The position numbers and the translations under genes are program-made. Positions 9,004 to 17,480 of a stretch of 64,000 nt of DNA are shown piece after piece (positions within the stretch are counted from its first letter, which is position 1; each line of letters starts with the position of its first letter). The notes beneath the pieces were generated by a model. That model saw only the letters and a program-made list of their open reading frames with translations, was not told the origin of the DNA and made no database searches. Source of the stretch: Peristeroidobacter agariperforans (GTDB taxonomy: Bacteria; Pseudomonadota; Gammaproteobacteria; Steroidobacterales; Steroidobacteraceae); assembly GCF_004138335.1 (NCBI RefSeq), contig NZ_RYFW01000004.1, forward strand, positions 62,001 through 126,000, written 5' to 3'.

Positions 9004-9981
9004 CTAGCGATAGACCGGAAGTTCCACATCCGTGAACAACGCCTCCACATCGGAGGGCGTGGCGGCATTGCCGGCGCGATCCACGAGCCGGCGGGTCAAA
9101 TGCGGTGCGAGCAATTGCAGGAAGTCATACATATAACTGCGCAGCAGGGCGCCTTGATGGAAGCCCACCCAGGTCGAATGCGCCGGGAACAAATGCGACG
9201 CGTCGATGGACACCAGATCCGAATCCTCGCGCGGATCCATGGCCATGCTGGCGACGATGCCGACACCCATCCCGAGCCGCACATAGGTCTTGATCACGTC
9301 GGCGTCGCGAGCGGTGAGCGCCACATGGGGCGTAATGCCATGACGCGCGAAGATCTGCTGTAACGAAGACGGGCCCGAGAAGCCGAACACGTAGGTGACG
9401 ATCGGATACTTGCCCAGCGTCTCGATAGTCACCTTGCCTTCGCTCGCGAGCGGATGACCCTGCGGCACGACGATGCGCCGATGCCAGCGATAGCACGGCA
9501 ACAGCACCAGGTTGGTGAACAGCTCCTGCGAGCCGGTGTTGATGGCGAAGTCGATGCGATCCCGCCCGGCCATGTCGGCGATCTGCTCGGAGGTGCCCTG
9601 GTGGAGGTGCAGCTCCACGTCAGGATAGCGCTCCCGGAAGCGTCGGATGACCTGGGGCAGGACATAGCGAGCCTGCGTGTGGGTCGTGCCGATGGCCAGC
9701 GAGCCCTTGCCGTCGCCCTTCTGCTCGTCCGCCAGGCGCTTGATGCTCTGGACTTCCTTGAGGATTTTCTGCGCCCGGTCGATGACCCGCTTACCGGCGG
9801 GGGTGACCCGCGTCAGGGTTCGCCCCTGGCGCAAAAAGATGGGAAACCCCAGCTCGTCTTCGAGCTGTTTCAGCTGCTTGCTGACGCCCGGCTGCGAGGT
9901 GTGCAGGCGCTCGGCCGCGGCGGTGATGTTCAGGTCGTTCTCGACGATGGCGGCGAGGTACCGTAATTGTTGTAGTTTCAT
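9004..9981 (-). CDS. cysB: CysB-type LysR regulator of sulfur assimilation
   Basis: A 325-residue LysR-family regulator that follows CysB/Cbl closely: N-terminus MKLQQLRYLAAIVENDLNIT with the winged helix AAERLHTSQPGVSKQLKQLE, split in practice across residues 1-65, then TRVTPAG and the effector domain with TTHTQARYVLP, a CysB hallmark. CysB activates cysteine-biosynthesis genes and senses N-acetylserine/O-acetylserine. It is transcribed divergently from cysH-cysG-cysK, its expected targets, across a 130-base spacer. The family assignment is strong. Confidence 0.92.
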   Translation of the reverse strand: MKLQQLRYLAAIVENDLNITAAAERLHTSQPGVSKQLKQLEDELGFPIFLRQGRTLTRVTPAGKRVIDRAQKILKEVQSIKRLADEQKGDGKGSLAIGTTHTQARYVLPQVIRRFRERYPDVELHLHQGTSEQIADMAGRDRIDFAINTGSQELFTNLVLLPCYRWHRRIVVPQGHPLASEGKVTIETLGKYPIVTYVFGFSGPSSLQQIFARHGITPHVALTARDADVIKTYVRLGMGVGIVASMAMDPREDSDLVSIDASHLFPAHSTWVGFHQGALLRSYMYDFLQLLAPHLTRRLVDRAGNAATPSDVEALFTDVELPVYR

Positions 9982-10111
9982 GCACTTAACTATAACGAAC
10001 GGGGTGCGGCGAAGTCATAACGGGCCCGCATCATGACAGAACAAACCAGTCTTTCCCTGGTTATAAGCGGGTTAGCTACAGTGCTCCACAGAGAATAAGG
10101 ATCGATTGAAC
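9982..10111. promoter_or_regulatory. Divergent cysB / cysH promoter region
   Basis: The spacer is AT-richer than its surroundings. It holds repeated ATAAC-type elements (ATAACGAACGGGG at 9992, ATAACGGGCCC at 10017, TTATAAGCGGG at 10061) that could be CysB contacts. TACAGT at 10077-10082 is a plausible -10 for cysH with no good -35, as expected for an activator-dependent promoter. AAGGA at 10097-10101 is the cysH ribosome-binding site. Binding by CysB is inferred from context. Confidence 0.4.
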
Positions 10112-10855
10112 ATGACCGATGCACTGTCGCCCCGCCTGCAAACCCTCGTTGAGGGTACTCGCGCCCTGCTGGAGCAGGCCGTCCGCGAGCACCAGGACGT
10201 GGTTTACTCCAACAGCCTTGGCCTCGAGGCCATGGTGTTGACCGACATCATCAACACGTACACGCCGGAAATCGAGATGTTCACGCTCGACACCGGTCGC
10301 TTGCACGATGAGACCCTGTCGTTGCTGGACCGTCTGGAGCGCCGCTATCAGCGCCGCATTCAGGTGTTCTATCCGCAGGCCGAGGCCATCGAGCAGTACG
10401 TGCGCGACAATGGTATCAACGGTTTCTACCTCGGTACCGACGAGCGTCAATCCTGCTGCGGTATCCGCAAGATCGAGCCCTTCAAGCGCGCCATCGCCGG
10501 CCGCAAGGCGTGGGTCACCGGCGTGCGTCGGGAGCAGTCCGCCGAGCGCGCGCTGGGTGAGGCCAAGTCCTGGGACGATCGCTACGGTCTGTGGAAATAC
10601 AGCCCGATGCTGGACTGGACCGAGGCCGACGTGTGGGCGTATATCAAGGCCCGAAGCCTCCCTTACAACGCCCTGCACGACAAAGGTTTTCCCAGCATCG
10701 GCTGCGCGCCGTGCACCCGGGCAGTGGAGCCTGGCGCCGATCCGCGCTCGGGCCGCTGGTGGTGGGAGAATCCCGAGTCTCGCGAGTGCGGCCTGCAGCC
10801 GCGCCGCCGGGTCATTCCGCTGAAGGTCGAGCCGCGTCGGGCGGCCGGCCAATAA
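10112..10855 (+). CDS. cysH: Adenylyl-/phosphoadenylyl-sulfate reductase
   Basis: Reduces activated sulfate (APS or PAPS) to sulfite with thioredoxin or glutaredoxin, about 247 residues. It carries the paired cysteines Cys115-Cys116 (RQSCCGIRK) and Cys198-x-x-Cys201 (GCAPCTRA) that bind a [4Fe-4S] cluster. This marks the assimilatory APS-reductase-type branch rather than the cluster-free E. coli PAPS reductase. The catalytic C-terminal Cys226 is in ECGLQ, where most family members have ECGLH. The start at ATG 10112 sits 10 bases after AAGGA; an in-frame TTG at 10106 is too close to it. It is the first gene of a cysH-cysG-cysK unit opposite cysB. Confidence 0.92.
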   Translation: MTDALSPRLQTLVEGTRALLEQAVREHQDVVYSNSLGLEAMVLTDIINTYTPEIEMFTLDTGRLHDETLSLLDRLERRYQRRIQVFYPQAEAIEQYVRDNGINGFYLGTDERQSCCGIRKIEPFKRAIAGRKAWVTGVRREQSAERALGEAKSWDDRYGLWKYSPMLDWTEADVWAYIKARSLPYNALHDKGFPSIGCAPCTRAVEPGADPRSGRWWWENPESRECGLQPRRRVIPLKVEPRRAAGQ

Positions 10856-10859
10856 GCCC

Positions 10860-10876
10860 GCGACGCCGGGCGTCGC
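10860..10876 (+). other. Intergenic hairpin between cysH and cysG
   Basis: GCGACGC and GCGTCGC form a perfect 7-bp stem with a 3-base loop just after the cysH stop. There is no T-tract, so it is not a normal terminator. It could stabilise the cysH part of the transcript or tune cysG expression. Confidence 0.35.
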
Positions 10877-10892
10877 AGGACGACGCGCACAC

Positions 10893-12335
10893 ATGGATTA
10901 CTTCCCCATCTTTCTACGGCTCGCGAACGAACCGGTGCTGGTCGTCGGCGGCGGGGAAGTGGCTGCGCGCAAGATCGATCTGCTCCTGCGCACGCAGGCG
11001 AAGGTCACGGTCGTCTCTCCTGAACTGATCGAGTCGCTGGCCGAGAAGGCCGCCGCCGGCGTCATCACTTACGTCGCTGGCGAGTTTCAGCCCGAGTTGC
11101 TCGACGGCATGCGGCTTGCCATCGCCGCGACCGACAAGCAATCGGTCAACGCATGGGTCGCGCATCAGTGCGAGCGTAGGAACATTCCAGTGAATGTGGT
11201 CGACGATCGCGAGCTGTCGCGATTCATCATGCCGGCGATCGTCGATCGCTCGCCCGTCGTTGTCGCAGTGGGCAGCAGTGGCGACGCGCCCGTTCTGACG
11301 CGCCGACTGCGCGAGAAGCTCGAATCGTTCCTGCCGCAGCAACTCGGCGATCTCGCCAAGCTCGCGGGCAAGCTGCGTCCGACCGTTAAAGCGAAGCTGG
11401 AGCACGCCGGCACGCGTCGGCGCTTCTGGGAAAATTTCTTCGACGGCTCGATTGCAGCCGATGTGTTGTCCGGTCGCGAAGACGCGGCGGGGCAGGGCGT
11501 GCTCGATCGCATCGGCAACTCGATCGCCCGGTTCGCGAAGCAGTCCAAGTTCGCCGGCGAGGTGGCGCTGGTCGGAGCGGGTCCTGGCGATCCCGGCTTG
11601 CTGACGCTGCGTGCGCTGCGGGCTTTGCAGAACGCGGACGTGATTGTTTACGACCGGCTCGTTTCAGCCGAGGTCCTCGATCTCGCGCGTCGCGACGCTG
11701 AGCGCATCTATGTCGGCAAGGCGGCGGGCAATCATCACGTGTCGCAAGAAGACACGAACGCGCTGCTCGTGAAGCTCGCGAAAGAAGGCAAGCGCGTGTG
11801 CCGTTTGAAAGGCGGCGATCCTTTCATCTTCGGCCGGGGCGGCGAAGAGCTGGAAGCGCTGGCCGCCGAGGGCGTTCGATTTGAAGTCGTGCCGGGCGTG
11901 ACCGCCGCGGCGGGTTGTGCCGCGTATGCAGGCATCCCGCTCACCCACCGCGATCACGCGCAGGCACTGACGTTTGTTACGGGACATTGCAAGGGTGAAG
12001 CCGACAATGTCGATTGGGCCGCGCTCGCGCGGCCCGGTCATACCACGGTGTTCTACATGGGCCTGAACCAGCTCGAGAACATCGTCGCTCGGTTGCGCGA
12101 GCACGGCGTGCCTGAAAGCCGCCCGGCCGCGCTCATCGAGCACGGAACTCGCCCGTCGCAACGCGTGGTGACCGCCACGATTGCCGATCTGGTTCAGAAA
12201 GCCGCCGAAGCTCGCGTGGAATCGCCGGCATTGCTGATCGTGGGCGAGGTGACTCGCCTGCACGAAGCTTTGCACTGGTTCAACACGCGCTCCGTCGAAG
12301 TCGCATCTACCGATGAAGGAAGGCTGTCAGCATGA
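10893..12335 (+). CDS. cysG: Siroheme synthase (trifunctional CysG)
   Basis: A 480-residue fusion making siroheme, the cofactor of sulfite reductase. The N-terminal part (about 1-215) is the precorrin-2 dehydrogenase/sirohydrochlorin ferrochelatase, with VVGGGEVAARKIDLLL for NAD binding and SSGDAPVLTRRLREKLE. The C-terminal part (about 220-465) is uroporphyrinogen-III methyltransferase, with VGAGPGDPGLLTLRALRALQ, VYDRLVS, RLKGGDPFIFGRGGEE and VVPGVTAA. Both halves look complete. It overlaps the cysK start by ATGA, so translation is probably coupled. The operon position fits supply of siroheme when sulfate reduction is induced. Confidence 0.93.
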   Translation: MDYFPIFLRLANEPVLVVGGGEVAARKIDLLLRTQAKVTVVSPELIESLAEKAAAGVITYVAGEFQPELLDGMRLAIAATDKQSVNAWVAHQCERRNIPVNVVDDRELSRFIMPAIVDRSPVVVAVGSSGDAPVLTRRLREKLESFLPQQLGDLAKLAGKLRPTVKAKLEHAGTRRRFWENFFDGSIAADVLSGREDAAGQGVLDRIGNSIARFAKQSKFAGEVALVGAGPGDPGLLTLRALRALQNADVIVYDRLVSAEVLDLARRDAERIYVGKAAGNHHVSQEDTNALLVKLAKEGKRVCRLKGGDPFIFGRGGEELEALAAEGVRFEVVPGVTAAAGCAAYAGIPLTHRDHAQALTFVTGHCKGEADNVDWAALARPGHTTVFYMGLNQLENIVARLREHGVPESRPAALIEHGTRPSQRVVTATIADLVQKAAEARVESPALLIVGEVTRLHEALHWFNTRSVEVASTDEGRLSA

Positions 12336-13414
12336 GCAGCTCGAATGAAATTATCCGTCATGGCTTTGCCGATGCCATCGGCAACACGCCACTGATCCGC
12401 CTGAATCGTTTCAGCGAGCTCACGGGGTGTGAAATTCTCGGCAAGGCCGAATTCATGAATCCCGGCGGCTCGGTGAAAGATCGCGCCGCGCGCGCCATCA
12501 TCGAAGCGGCCGAGCGCAGCGGCAGGTTGAAGCCGGGCGGCACGCTGGTCGAAGGCACCGCCGGCAACACCGGCATTGGCTTCGCGCACGTATGCAACGC
12601 GCGTGGCTATCGCTGCGTCATCGTGATGCCGGACAACCAGTCCAACGAGAAGTATCAGATGATCGAAACGCTCGGCGCGGAAGTGCTGCGCGTGAAGACC
12701 GTGCCGTACAGCGACCCGAATCATTACCAGAAGATCGCCGGCCGTCTGGCCGATGAGATTCCGGGCGCGGTGTGGGGCAATCAGTTCGACAACACCGCGA
12801 ACCGCGACGCGCACGAACAGACGACCGGTCCGGAAATCTGGCAGCAGACCGGCGGCAAGATCGATGCATTCGTTTGCGCGACGGGCACGGGCGGAACGCT
12901 CGGCGGCATCTCGCGCTTCCTGAAGAAACAAAATTCCAACGTGCGCGTCACCTTGGCCGACCCGCAGGGCAGCTCGTTGTATCACTGGCTGCGCAATGGC
13001 GAGCTGAAGGCGACCGGGCCCGGCTCGATCACCGAAGGCATCGGCATCGGTCGCGTCACCGCGAACCTCGAAGGCTCGCCGGTCGACGATGCTCTGCATA
13101 TCACCGATATCGAGTGTGTGCGCACCGTGTATCAGTTGCTGCGCGATGAAGGTTTGTTCCTCGGCAGCACCAGCGGCGTGAACGTCGCCGCCGCCGTGCA
13201 GATCGCGAAGCAGCTCGGCCCGGGCCACACCATCGTCACCATCCTGTGCGACAACGGCGCGAAGTATCAGTCGCGCTTGTTCAACAAGAAGTGGCTGGCG
13301 GAGAAGGGCCTGCTCGATGCGGCCGGCTTATCTCAGAACGGTCAGCCGACGCTGCTGGATGTTGCCAAGAATGTCGCCAACGTCGGTGCGTTTCCGCAAC
13401 GACTGAGCGCCTGA
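12332..13414 (+). CDS. cysK: Cysteine synthase A (O-acetylserine sulfhydrylase)
   Basis: A 360-residue PLP enzyme that makes cysteine from O-acetylserine and sulfide. The PLP lysine is Lys49 in NPGGSVKDRAA. Other motifs are EGTAGNTGIG (substrate loop), the phosphate-binding ATGTGGTLGG and the C-terminal LCDNGAKYQSRLFN. It is longer than E. coli CysK (323) because of a C-terminal extension, resembling the CysK group seen in proteobacteria and eukaryotic-like sequences. It is the last gene of the cys unit, ending at a strong hairpin. Confidence 0.9.
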   Translation: MSSSNEIIRHGFADAIGNTPLIRLNRFSELTGCEILGKAEFMNPGGSVKDRAARAIIEAAERSGRLKPGGTLVEGTAGNTGIGFAHVCNARGYRCVIVMPDNQSNEKYQMIETLGAEVLRVKTVPYSDPNHYQKIAGRLADEIPGAVWGNQFDNTANRDAHEQTTGPEIWQQTGGKIDAFVCATGTGGTLGGISRFLKKQNSNVRVTLADPQGSSLYHWLRNGELKATGPGSITEGIGIGRVTANLEGSPVDDALHITDIECVRTVYQLLRDEGLFLGSTSGVNVAAAVQIAKQLGPGHTIVTILCDNGAKYQSRLFNKKWLAEKGLLDAAGLSQNGQPTLLDVAKNVANVGAFPQRLSA

Positions 13415-13434
13415 TTCTTCTGGTATCGAACCGG

Positions 13435-13465
13435 GCGGCCGCAGGTCCTTCGAGCCTGCGGCCGC
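13435..13465. terminator. Strong hairpin between convergent cysK and SDR genes
   Basis: GCGGCCGCAGG (13435-13445) pairs perfectly with CCTGCGGCCGC (13455-13465) across a 9-base loop, between the two convergent stop codons. A short T-rich stretch (GTTTGT) follows on the + side. It probably ends transcription from both directions, though the T-tract is weak. Confidence 0.65.
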
Positions 13466-13482
13466 GCTGTTTGTAGCTGCCC

Positions 13483-14409
13483 TTACTCCTTCGCGCGCGG
13501 AGACTTCTTTTGCTTGCGCCGGTTCATGTCCACCGCTGTGCCGCGGGCCGTGGGCTGTTCGACCGCGCCTGGCGAGTCTTCGCCCGGCGGCGCCTTCTCG
13601 AACTGGGTCCGGTGCATCATCTTGGCTTCCATCTTTTCCGTCGTGCCGGGCATGAGGTTCGCCATGGCAACCTTCAAAATGCCGTCGCCGCCAACGATGC
13701 GTTCGTCCTCCGGGTGGCGCGCGACCTCGACGATCGCGTCGATGACGTTCTGCGGATCGTGCAGCGGCTTCGGCGGTGTGACTTCGTGGCCGGTGTAGTT
13801 GGCCGCATGATCGAAGAACGGCGTGTCGTGCGCCGTCGGCAGGATGGTGCAGATGTGCACGCCGGCAATCTTGTTCTGTTTGACTTCCTGGCGCAGCGAA
13901 TCGCTCAGACCGACGACGCCATGTTTGGCCGCGGCATAAGAGGTGTAATAGGGGACGCTGGTCTTGCCTAGCTCCGAGGCAATGTTGATGAGCGTGCCGC
14001 CGCCTTGCTTCAGGAACTGACGATAAGCGAAATACGAGCCATACAACGTGCCGAGCAGGTCTGTCTTGATGGTCTGCTCGTGGACGTCGATGGGAATGTC
14101 CTCGAAGCGGCCCAGCGCGCCGACACCGGCATTGTTGATCCACACATCGATGCGACCGCATCGGGAAATTGCCGTCTCGGCCAATTGCTCCACATCGCGT
14201 TCACTACTTACATCGACGGACACGGGGATCGCCGTGCCGCCTGCGATCTCGCACTCACGCGCGACGGTATCTAGCGCTTCGCCACGCCTCGCTGCAAGCA
14301 CTACCGACGCGCCTTCACTTGCGAATTCCAGCGCGGCGCCGCGGCCGAAGCCGCTGGATGCGCCAGTAATCACCACGACCTTGCCGTGCAAATCTGGTTG
14401 CGTTGCCAT
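13483..14409 (-). CDS. Short-chain dehydrogenase/reductase
   Basis: An SDR of about 308 residues. The NAD(P) motif is TGASSGFGRG near residue 14, NNAGVGALG lies near 90, and the catalytic YTSYAAAKHG (Tyr, Lys) near 155. It is a classical SDR with a C-terminal extension ending in a very basic tail (NRRKQKKSPRAKE). A GGAG ribosome-binding site lies 8 bases before ATG 14409; the upstream in-frame ATG at 14436 lacks one. The substrate is unknown. The extended type with ~50 extra residues is common in soil bacteria and usually acts on uncharacterised substrates. Confidence 0.85.
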   Translation of the reverse strand: MATQPDLHGKVVVITGASSGFGRGAALEFASEGASVVLAARRGEALDTVARECEIAGGTAIPVSVDVSSERDVEQLAETAISRCGRIDVWINNAGVGALGRFEDIPIDVHEQTIKTDLLGTLYGSYFAYRQFLKQGGGTLINIASELGKTSVPYYTSYAAAKHGVVGLSDSLRQEVKQNKIAGVHICTILPTAHDTPFFDHAANYTGHEVTPPKPLHDPQNVIDAIVEVARHPEDERIVGGDGILKVAMANLMPGTTEKMEAKMMHRTQFEKAPPGEDSPGAVEQPTARGTAVDMNRRKQKKSPRAKE

Positions 14410-14535
14410 TGCTCGTCTCCAGGATTTGTTCGGCAACGGCTGGCCCGCTGACAGTGTTCCTGTAGGAAGGGGCGGGGAACCGGGTCATGTTGTATCTTGT
14501 TGCATTGCTAATCCTGTTCGATGGAGGCACGGACC

Positions 14536-14919
14536 ATGACCAGATCTCCAGGCCATCGGGAACATCCCGAGCACAAGGTGGCCGAGCGTCAGTTGCGGGA
14601 ACGGATCAAAGTGTCGGTCGCCGGCGAGACCGTCGCGGACTCGAGCGATGTCATCAAGGTCGAGGAGGACGGCAGTCCGGTTCGCTATTACTTTCCGCGC
14701 GCCGATGTCGAGATGCAGCGATTGGAGCGTTCGGCGACCACGTCGCAGTGCCCGTTCAAGGGCGTCGCCAATTACTTCTCCATCAAAGCGGGCGACAAGG
14801 AGCTCAAGGATGCAGTCTGGTCATACGAAGATCCGTACGAAGATCACATCGCACTGAAGGGACGCCTGGCCTTCTACGACGACCGGCTGCCGCAGATCAG
14901 CATCTCGCCGCGTCCATAA
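14536..14919 (+). CDS. DUF427-domain protein
   Basis: A 127-residue protein of the DUF427 family: RIKVSVAGETVADSSDVIKV in the first half, split around ETVADSS, then YYFPRADVEM, CPFKGVANYFS and WSYEDPYED. The family has a small beta-fold of unknown biochemical function. GGAGG lies 8 bases before ATG 14536, which makes it a better start than the ATG at 14521. It stands between divergent and co-directional neighbours with no clear operon. Confidence 0.88.
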   Translation: MTRSPGHREHPEHKVAERQLRERIKVSVAGETVADSSDVIKVEEDGSPVRYYFPRADVEMQRLERSATTSQCPFKGVANYFSIKAGDKELKDAVWSYEDPYEDHIALKGRLAFYDDRLPQISISPRP

Positions 14920-15066
14920 CGCCAAGGATTTCCGCAGGAGAAAGCCGCTCTCATTGTAGGTGGACGCGGTATGACAATTGCGCCCGCTCGGCGGCCAGGG
15001 AACAAGGCTTCCGGTCCGCCGTTGGTCATGAGTCACCATGATGAACTGCCTTGCGGGGGAGCGAAC

Positions 15067-15702
15067 ATGAATCCGGTTGCCGAGCGCATTACACCCAGCA
15101 TCACGACCATGATCAAAATGGATCATTCCCAGGTGCTCGCGGTATTTCACCGCTACAAGCCGGACGTGATGCCGGCCAGGAAGCGAGCCCTGGTAACCAA
15201 TGCTTGTCTGTCCATCGAAATCCACGCGCAACTCGAAGAGGAGATTTTCTATCCGGCGCTACGCGAGGTATTGAGTGGCGACGAGGTCTTGGAGAAGAGC
15301 GAGCCGGAGCACGCGCAGATGCGCACACTCATCGGCGAGCTACGCGGCATGATGGGCCCTGATGGCCCGACTGACGAAGCTTCGTGCGATGAGAAGTTCT
15401 TCGAGTTGATGCGATTGGTGATGCACCACGTGGCGGATGAAGAGACTCGGTTGCTTCCGGCAGCAGAGCGATTGCTGCGTGATCAGTTGGGCCGACTCGG
15501 CATCGAGATGACGAAGCGGCGCATGGAGCTGATGAAACCGCACGCTGCCGAGTTCGCCGAATCGACTGTGCGGTCGTTTCCCGCGGGTGCTGCCGCAGGA
15601 GCTGCGTTGCTCACGGCAGGTGCGGTCGCGGTCGGTGCAATGCTTTTCGCCAGGAACACCAAGAGGACTTCAGAGAACCGCATGAGCCGGTGGCGGCACT
15701 GA
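15067..15702 (+). CDS. Hemerythrin-domain protein with C-terminal membrane helix
   Basis: About 211 residues. A hemerythrin-like HHE four-helix bundle spans about residues 10-150: KMDHSQVLAVFHRY, IEIHAQLEEEIFYPAL and VMHHVADEETRLLP supply the His and Glu residues that would bind a di-iron site. A hydrophobic helix near residues 180-200 (GAALLTAGAVAVGAMLF) suggests membrane anchoring. GGGGAG precedes ATG 15067; the longer reading from 14971 is not supported. Such proteins are linked to oxygen, NO or iron handling, but the role here is unknown. Confidence 0.85.
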   Translation: MNPVAERITPSITTMIKMDHSQVLAVFHRYKPDVMPARKRALVTNACLSIEIHAQLEEEIFYPALREVLSGDEVLEKSEPEHAQMRTLIGELRGMMGPDGPTDEASCDEKFFELMRLVMHHVADEETRLLPAAERLLRDQLGRLGIEMTKRRMELMKPHAAEFAESTVRSFPAGAAAGAALLTAGAVAVGAMLFARNTKRTSENRMSRWRH

Positions 15703-15711
15703 GCGAGTCGC

Positions 15712-16560
15712 TCAACCGGGGTGCGACCCCTCGGCGTAGCCACGCGGCGTGACGCCAAGCTGGCGAACGAAACATCGCGTCAGGTGACTTTGATCGTAAA
15801 AGCCCGCCGCGAGCGCTGCTTCAGCCAAGCCGCGGCCACTCTTGATGAGGCCTTGAGCGTAGGCGATTCGCCGTTGCACGATGTAAGCATGGGGTGTCAG
15901 CCCTAACTCTCGCGCAAACGAACGCAACAACCGATATTTGCTCAGGCCCGCTTCCTTGGCGAGCGAGGCGAGGGTGAGGGGCCGGGTGGGATCATCATCG
16001 ATCATCTGGCGGGCGCGGCTGATACATCCCGTGAGGCCGTGGTCTCTTGCGGCTTTTGCGCTGGAATGATGGAGCAGGCCGGCAATCAGACTCAGCATGT
16101 CAGTTTCGCAGGCGACGGTGCCGTGTTCCTCGCGATGGAGGCAATGAGAGAACGCGGCGTTGAAGATAGGTTGCAAGCCCCGATCCTCGAACACCGGCGC
16201 GGAGAACATGAGCTCGGATCGCGCGCCGTCGCCGATGTCGCTACACATTGCCGCCAGCGAGTGCGGCGACAAGTATAGCATTCGCCAGGAGCGGCCTCCG
16301 TCCGCGGCCTGGCCATCGTGCACCTCACTTGGGTTCACGCAAATGAAGCTGCGTGGCCCAGCCTCCACCTGGCCTCTACCGCTCCACGAGGCGTGCTTGC
16401 CAGCATCGACCATCCCGATGCCATATTGATCATGAGTATGGCGAGGGAACGAGCGCTGCGAAGTTGCGTGCATCGCCTCGATGCCTGGAACCGGCAATGC
16501 GCGAAATCGAATGTCATCCTTCATGCGCGTTACCTTAGGCGGCATCGCTGCAATTGTCAT
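15712..16560 (-). CDS. AraC-family transcriptional regulator
   Basis: A 282-residue AraC/XylS-type regulator. The N-terminal cupin-like sensor (about 1-170) contains FPRHTHDQYGIGMV and the C-terminal double helix-turn-helix (about 190-280) contains LASLAKEAGLSKYRLLRSFA and the second-helix FYDQSHLTRCFVRQLGVTPRGY. Its start overlaps the stop of the upstream acetyltransferase gene as ATGA, so the two are probably one transcript. The inducer and targets are unknown; AraC members of this layout often control nearby efflux or detoxification genes. Confidence 0.88.
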   Translation of the reverse strand: MTIAAMPPKVTRMKDDIRFRALPVPGIEAMHATSQRSFPRHTHDQYGIGMVDAGKHASWSGRGQVEAGPRSFICVNPSEVHDGQAADGGRSWRMLYLSPHSLAAMCSDIGDGARSELMFSAPVFEDRGLQPIFNAAFSHCLHREEHGTVACETDMLSLIAGLLHHSSAKAARDHGLTGCISRARQMIDDDPTRPLTLASLAKEAGLSKYRLLRSFARELGLTPHAYIVQRRIAYAQGLIKSGRGLAEAALAAGFYDQSHLTRCFVRQLGVTPRGYAEGSHPG

Positions 16561-17051
16561 CCCGCGCTGGTGCCAGGATGTGTCAGGACCACCGAAGTGT
16601 GTATCTGCCGGTCGGGAATTGCCCAGTAGGTACGGAGCAACTCGGGCGTTTCAGTTGCGGGGACCAGCACGAACCCGTGGCGCTGATAGAAATCGATCGC
16701 CCACCCCGCCGCAGCCCAGGTCCCGACGAGCATGCGCCGCTGACTGCGCTGGCGCAGATGCTTGATCAGTGCGCCGCCGACGCCTCGCCGTTGCAGGCCA
16801 GGCGTGACGTATGCGTGACGTATCAGATCAACGTCGCGCACCGGCTGAATTCCCATCACTCCCCGCAGCACTCCGTCCTCTTCGAGCCCCCAGAACGCGA
16901 CGCCCGCGGCTACTTCCTGCTCGAGTTCGGCAAGCGACATGTACGGGTCGTGCCAGCAATCGGGCGGGATGACGCCGCGGTAGGCTTCGGCCGCAGCGTT
17001 GATGATGGAGAGGATGGGAAGGAGGTCATGGGAGCAGGGTTGGATGTTCAT
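16557..17051 (-). CDS. GNAT-family N-acetyltransferase
   Basis: About 164 residues from MNIQP. The acetyl-CoA loop is VTPGLQRRGVGGALIKHL (pattern R/Q-x-x-G-x-G/A), followed by GWAIDFYQRHGFVLV, which is the usual GNAT end. The substrate is unknown. The reading frame extends to 17207, but that extension shows no family features and no start has a good ribosome-binding site, so ATG 17051 (or 17066) is a judgement. It is translationally coupled to the AraC regulator downstream. Confidence 0.8.
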   Translation of the reverse strand: MNIQPCSHDLLPILSIINAAAEAYRGVIPPDCWHDPYMSLAELEQEVAAGVAFWGLEEDGVLRGVMGIQPVRDVDLIRHAYVTPGLQRRGVGGALIKHLRQRSQRRMLVGTWAAAGWAIDFYQRHGFVLVPATETPELLRTYWAIPDRQIHTSVVLTHPGTSAG

Positions 17052-17216
17052 CGTGGGCGTGAGCATGCGGGCAGGGAAAGGCGGGGTATTGGATAAAATT
17101 GCAGCAGGCAGTGGCGCACCACCTTTGCACGCGGCGGACATGCTCCACTGGGTTGTCCAGTGGCCGGGAGTGCAAAGTATAATTCCGGGCCATCCCGATG
17201 CTCGCAAGCGAGGCGC

Positions 17217-17465
17217 ATGCGCTTACTTCTGTTCGCCGTTAGCCTGTTGCTGGTCCTACTGGTCGTCGGCTACTTCTTCTTTTGCATCGTCATTATGTCC
17301 CGCAACGTCAGTCCGGGTCGGCCGCGGTTCGCTGTGCTTTTGCCACTCGCCCTGTTCGACGGATCATTGTTCAATGAGACGGGGAACCGCTATCGGAAAC
17401 GGGCGCTCGGGATCAATGTCGTGCTGCTGATCTCGATTGTTGTGCTTGTCATAAGCGGGAATTGA
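17217..17465 (+). CDS. Small two-helix membrane protein
   Basis: An 82-residue protein with two hydrophobic helices, at about residues 2-28 (LLLFAVSLLLVLLVVGYFFFC) — given here only as an LLL/VVGYFFF-rich stretch — and 64-80 (VVLLISIVVLVIS), joined by a polar loop. GAGG lies 4-7 bases upstream of ATG 17217. No family is recognised. It is followed after 15 bases by the long unknown gene at 17481, so the two may be co-transcribed. Confidence 0.6.
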   Translation: MRLLLFAVSLLLVLLVVGYFFFCIVIMSRNVSPGRPRFAVLLPLALFDGSLFNETGNRYRKRALGINVVLLISIVVLVISGN

Positions 17466-17480
17466 TATTCGAACCACACC

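Noticed and set aside
12194-13228. 344-residue open frame on the minus strand
   Set aside because: Antisense to cysG/cysK; no motifs.
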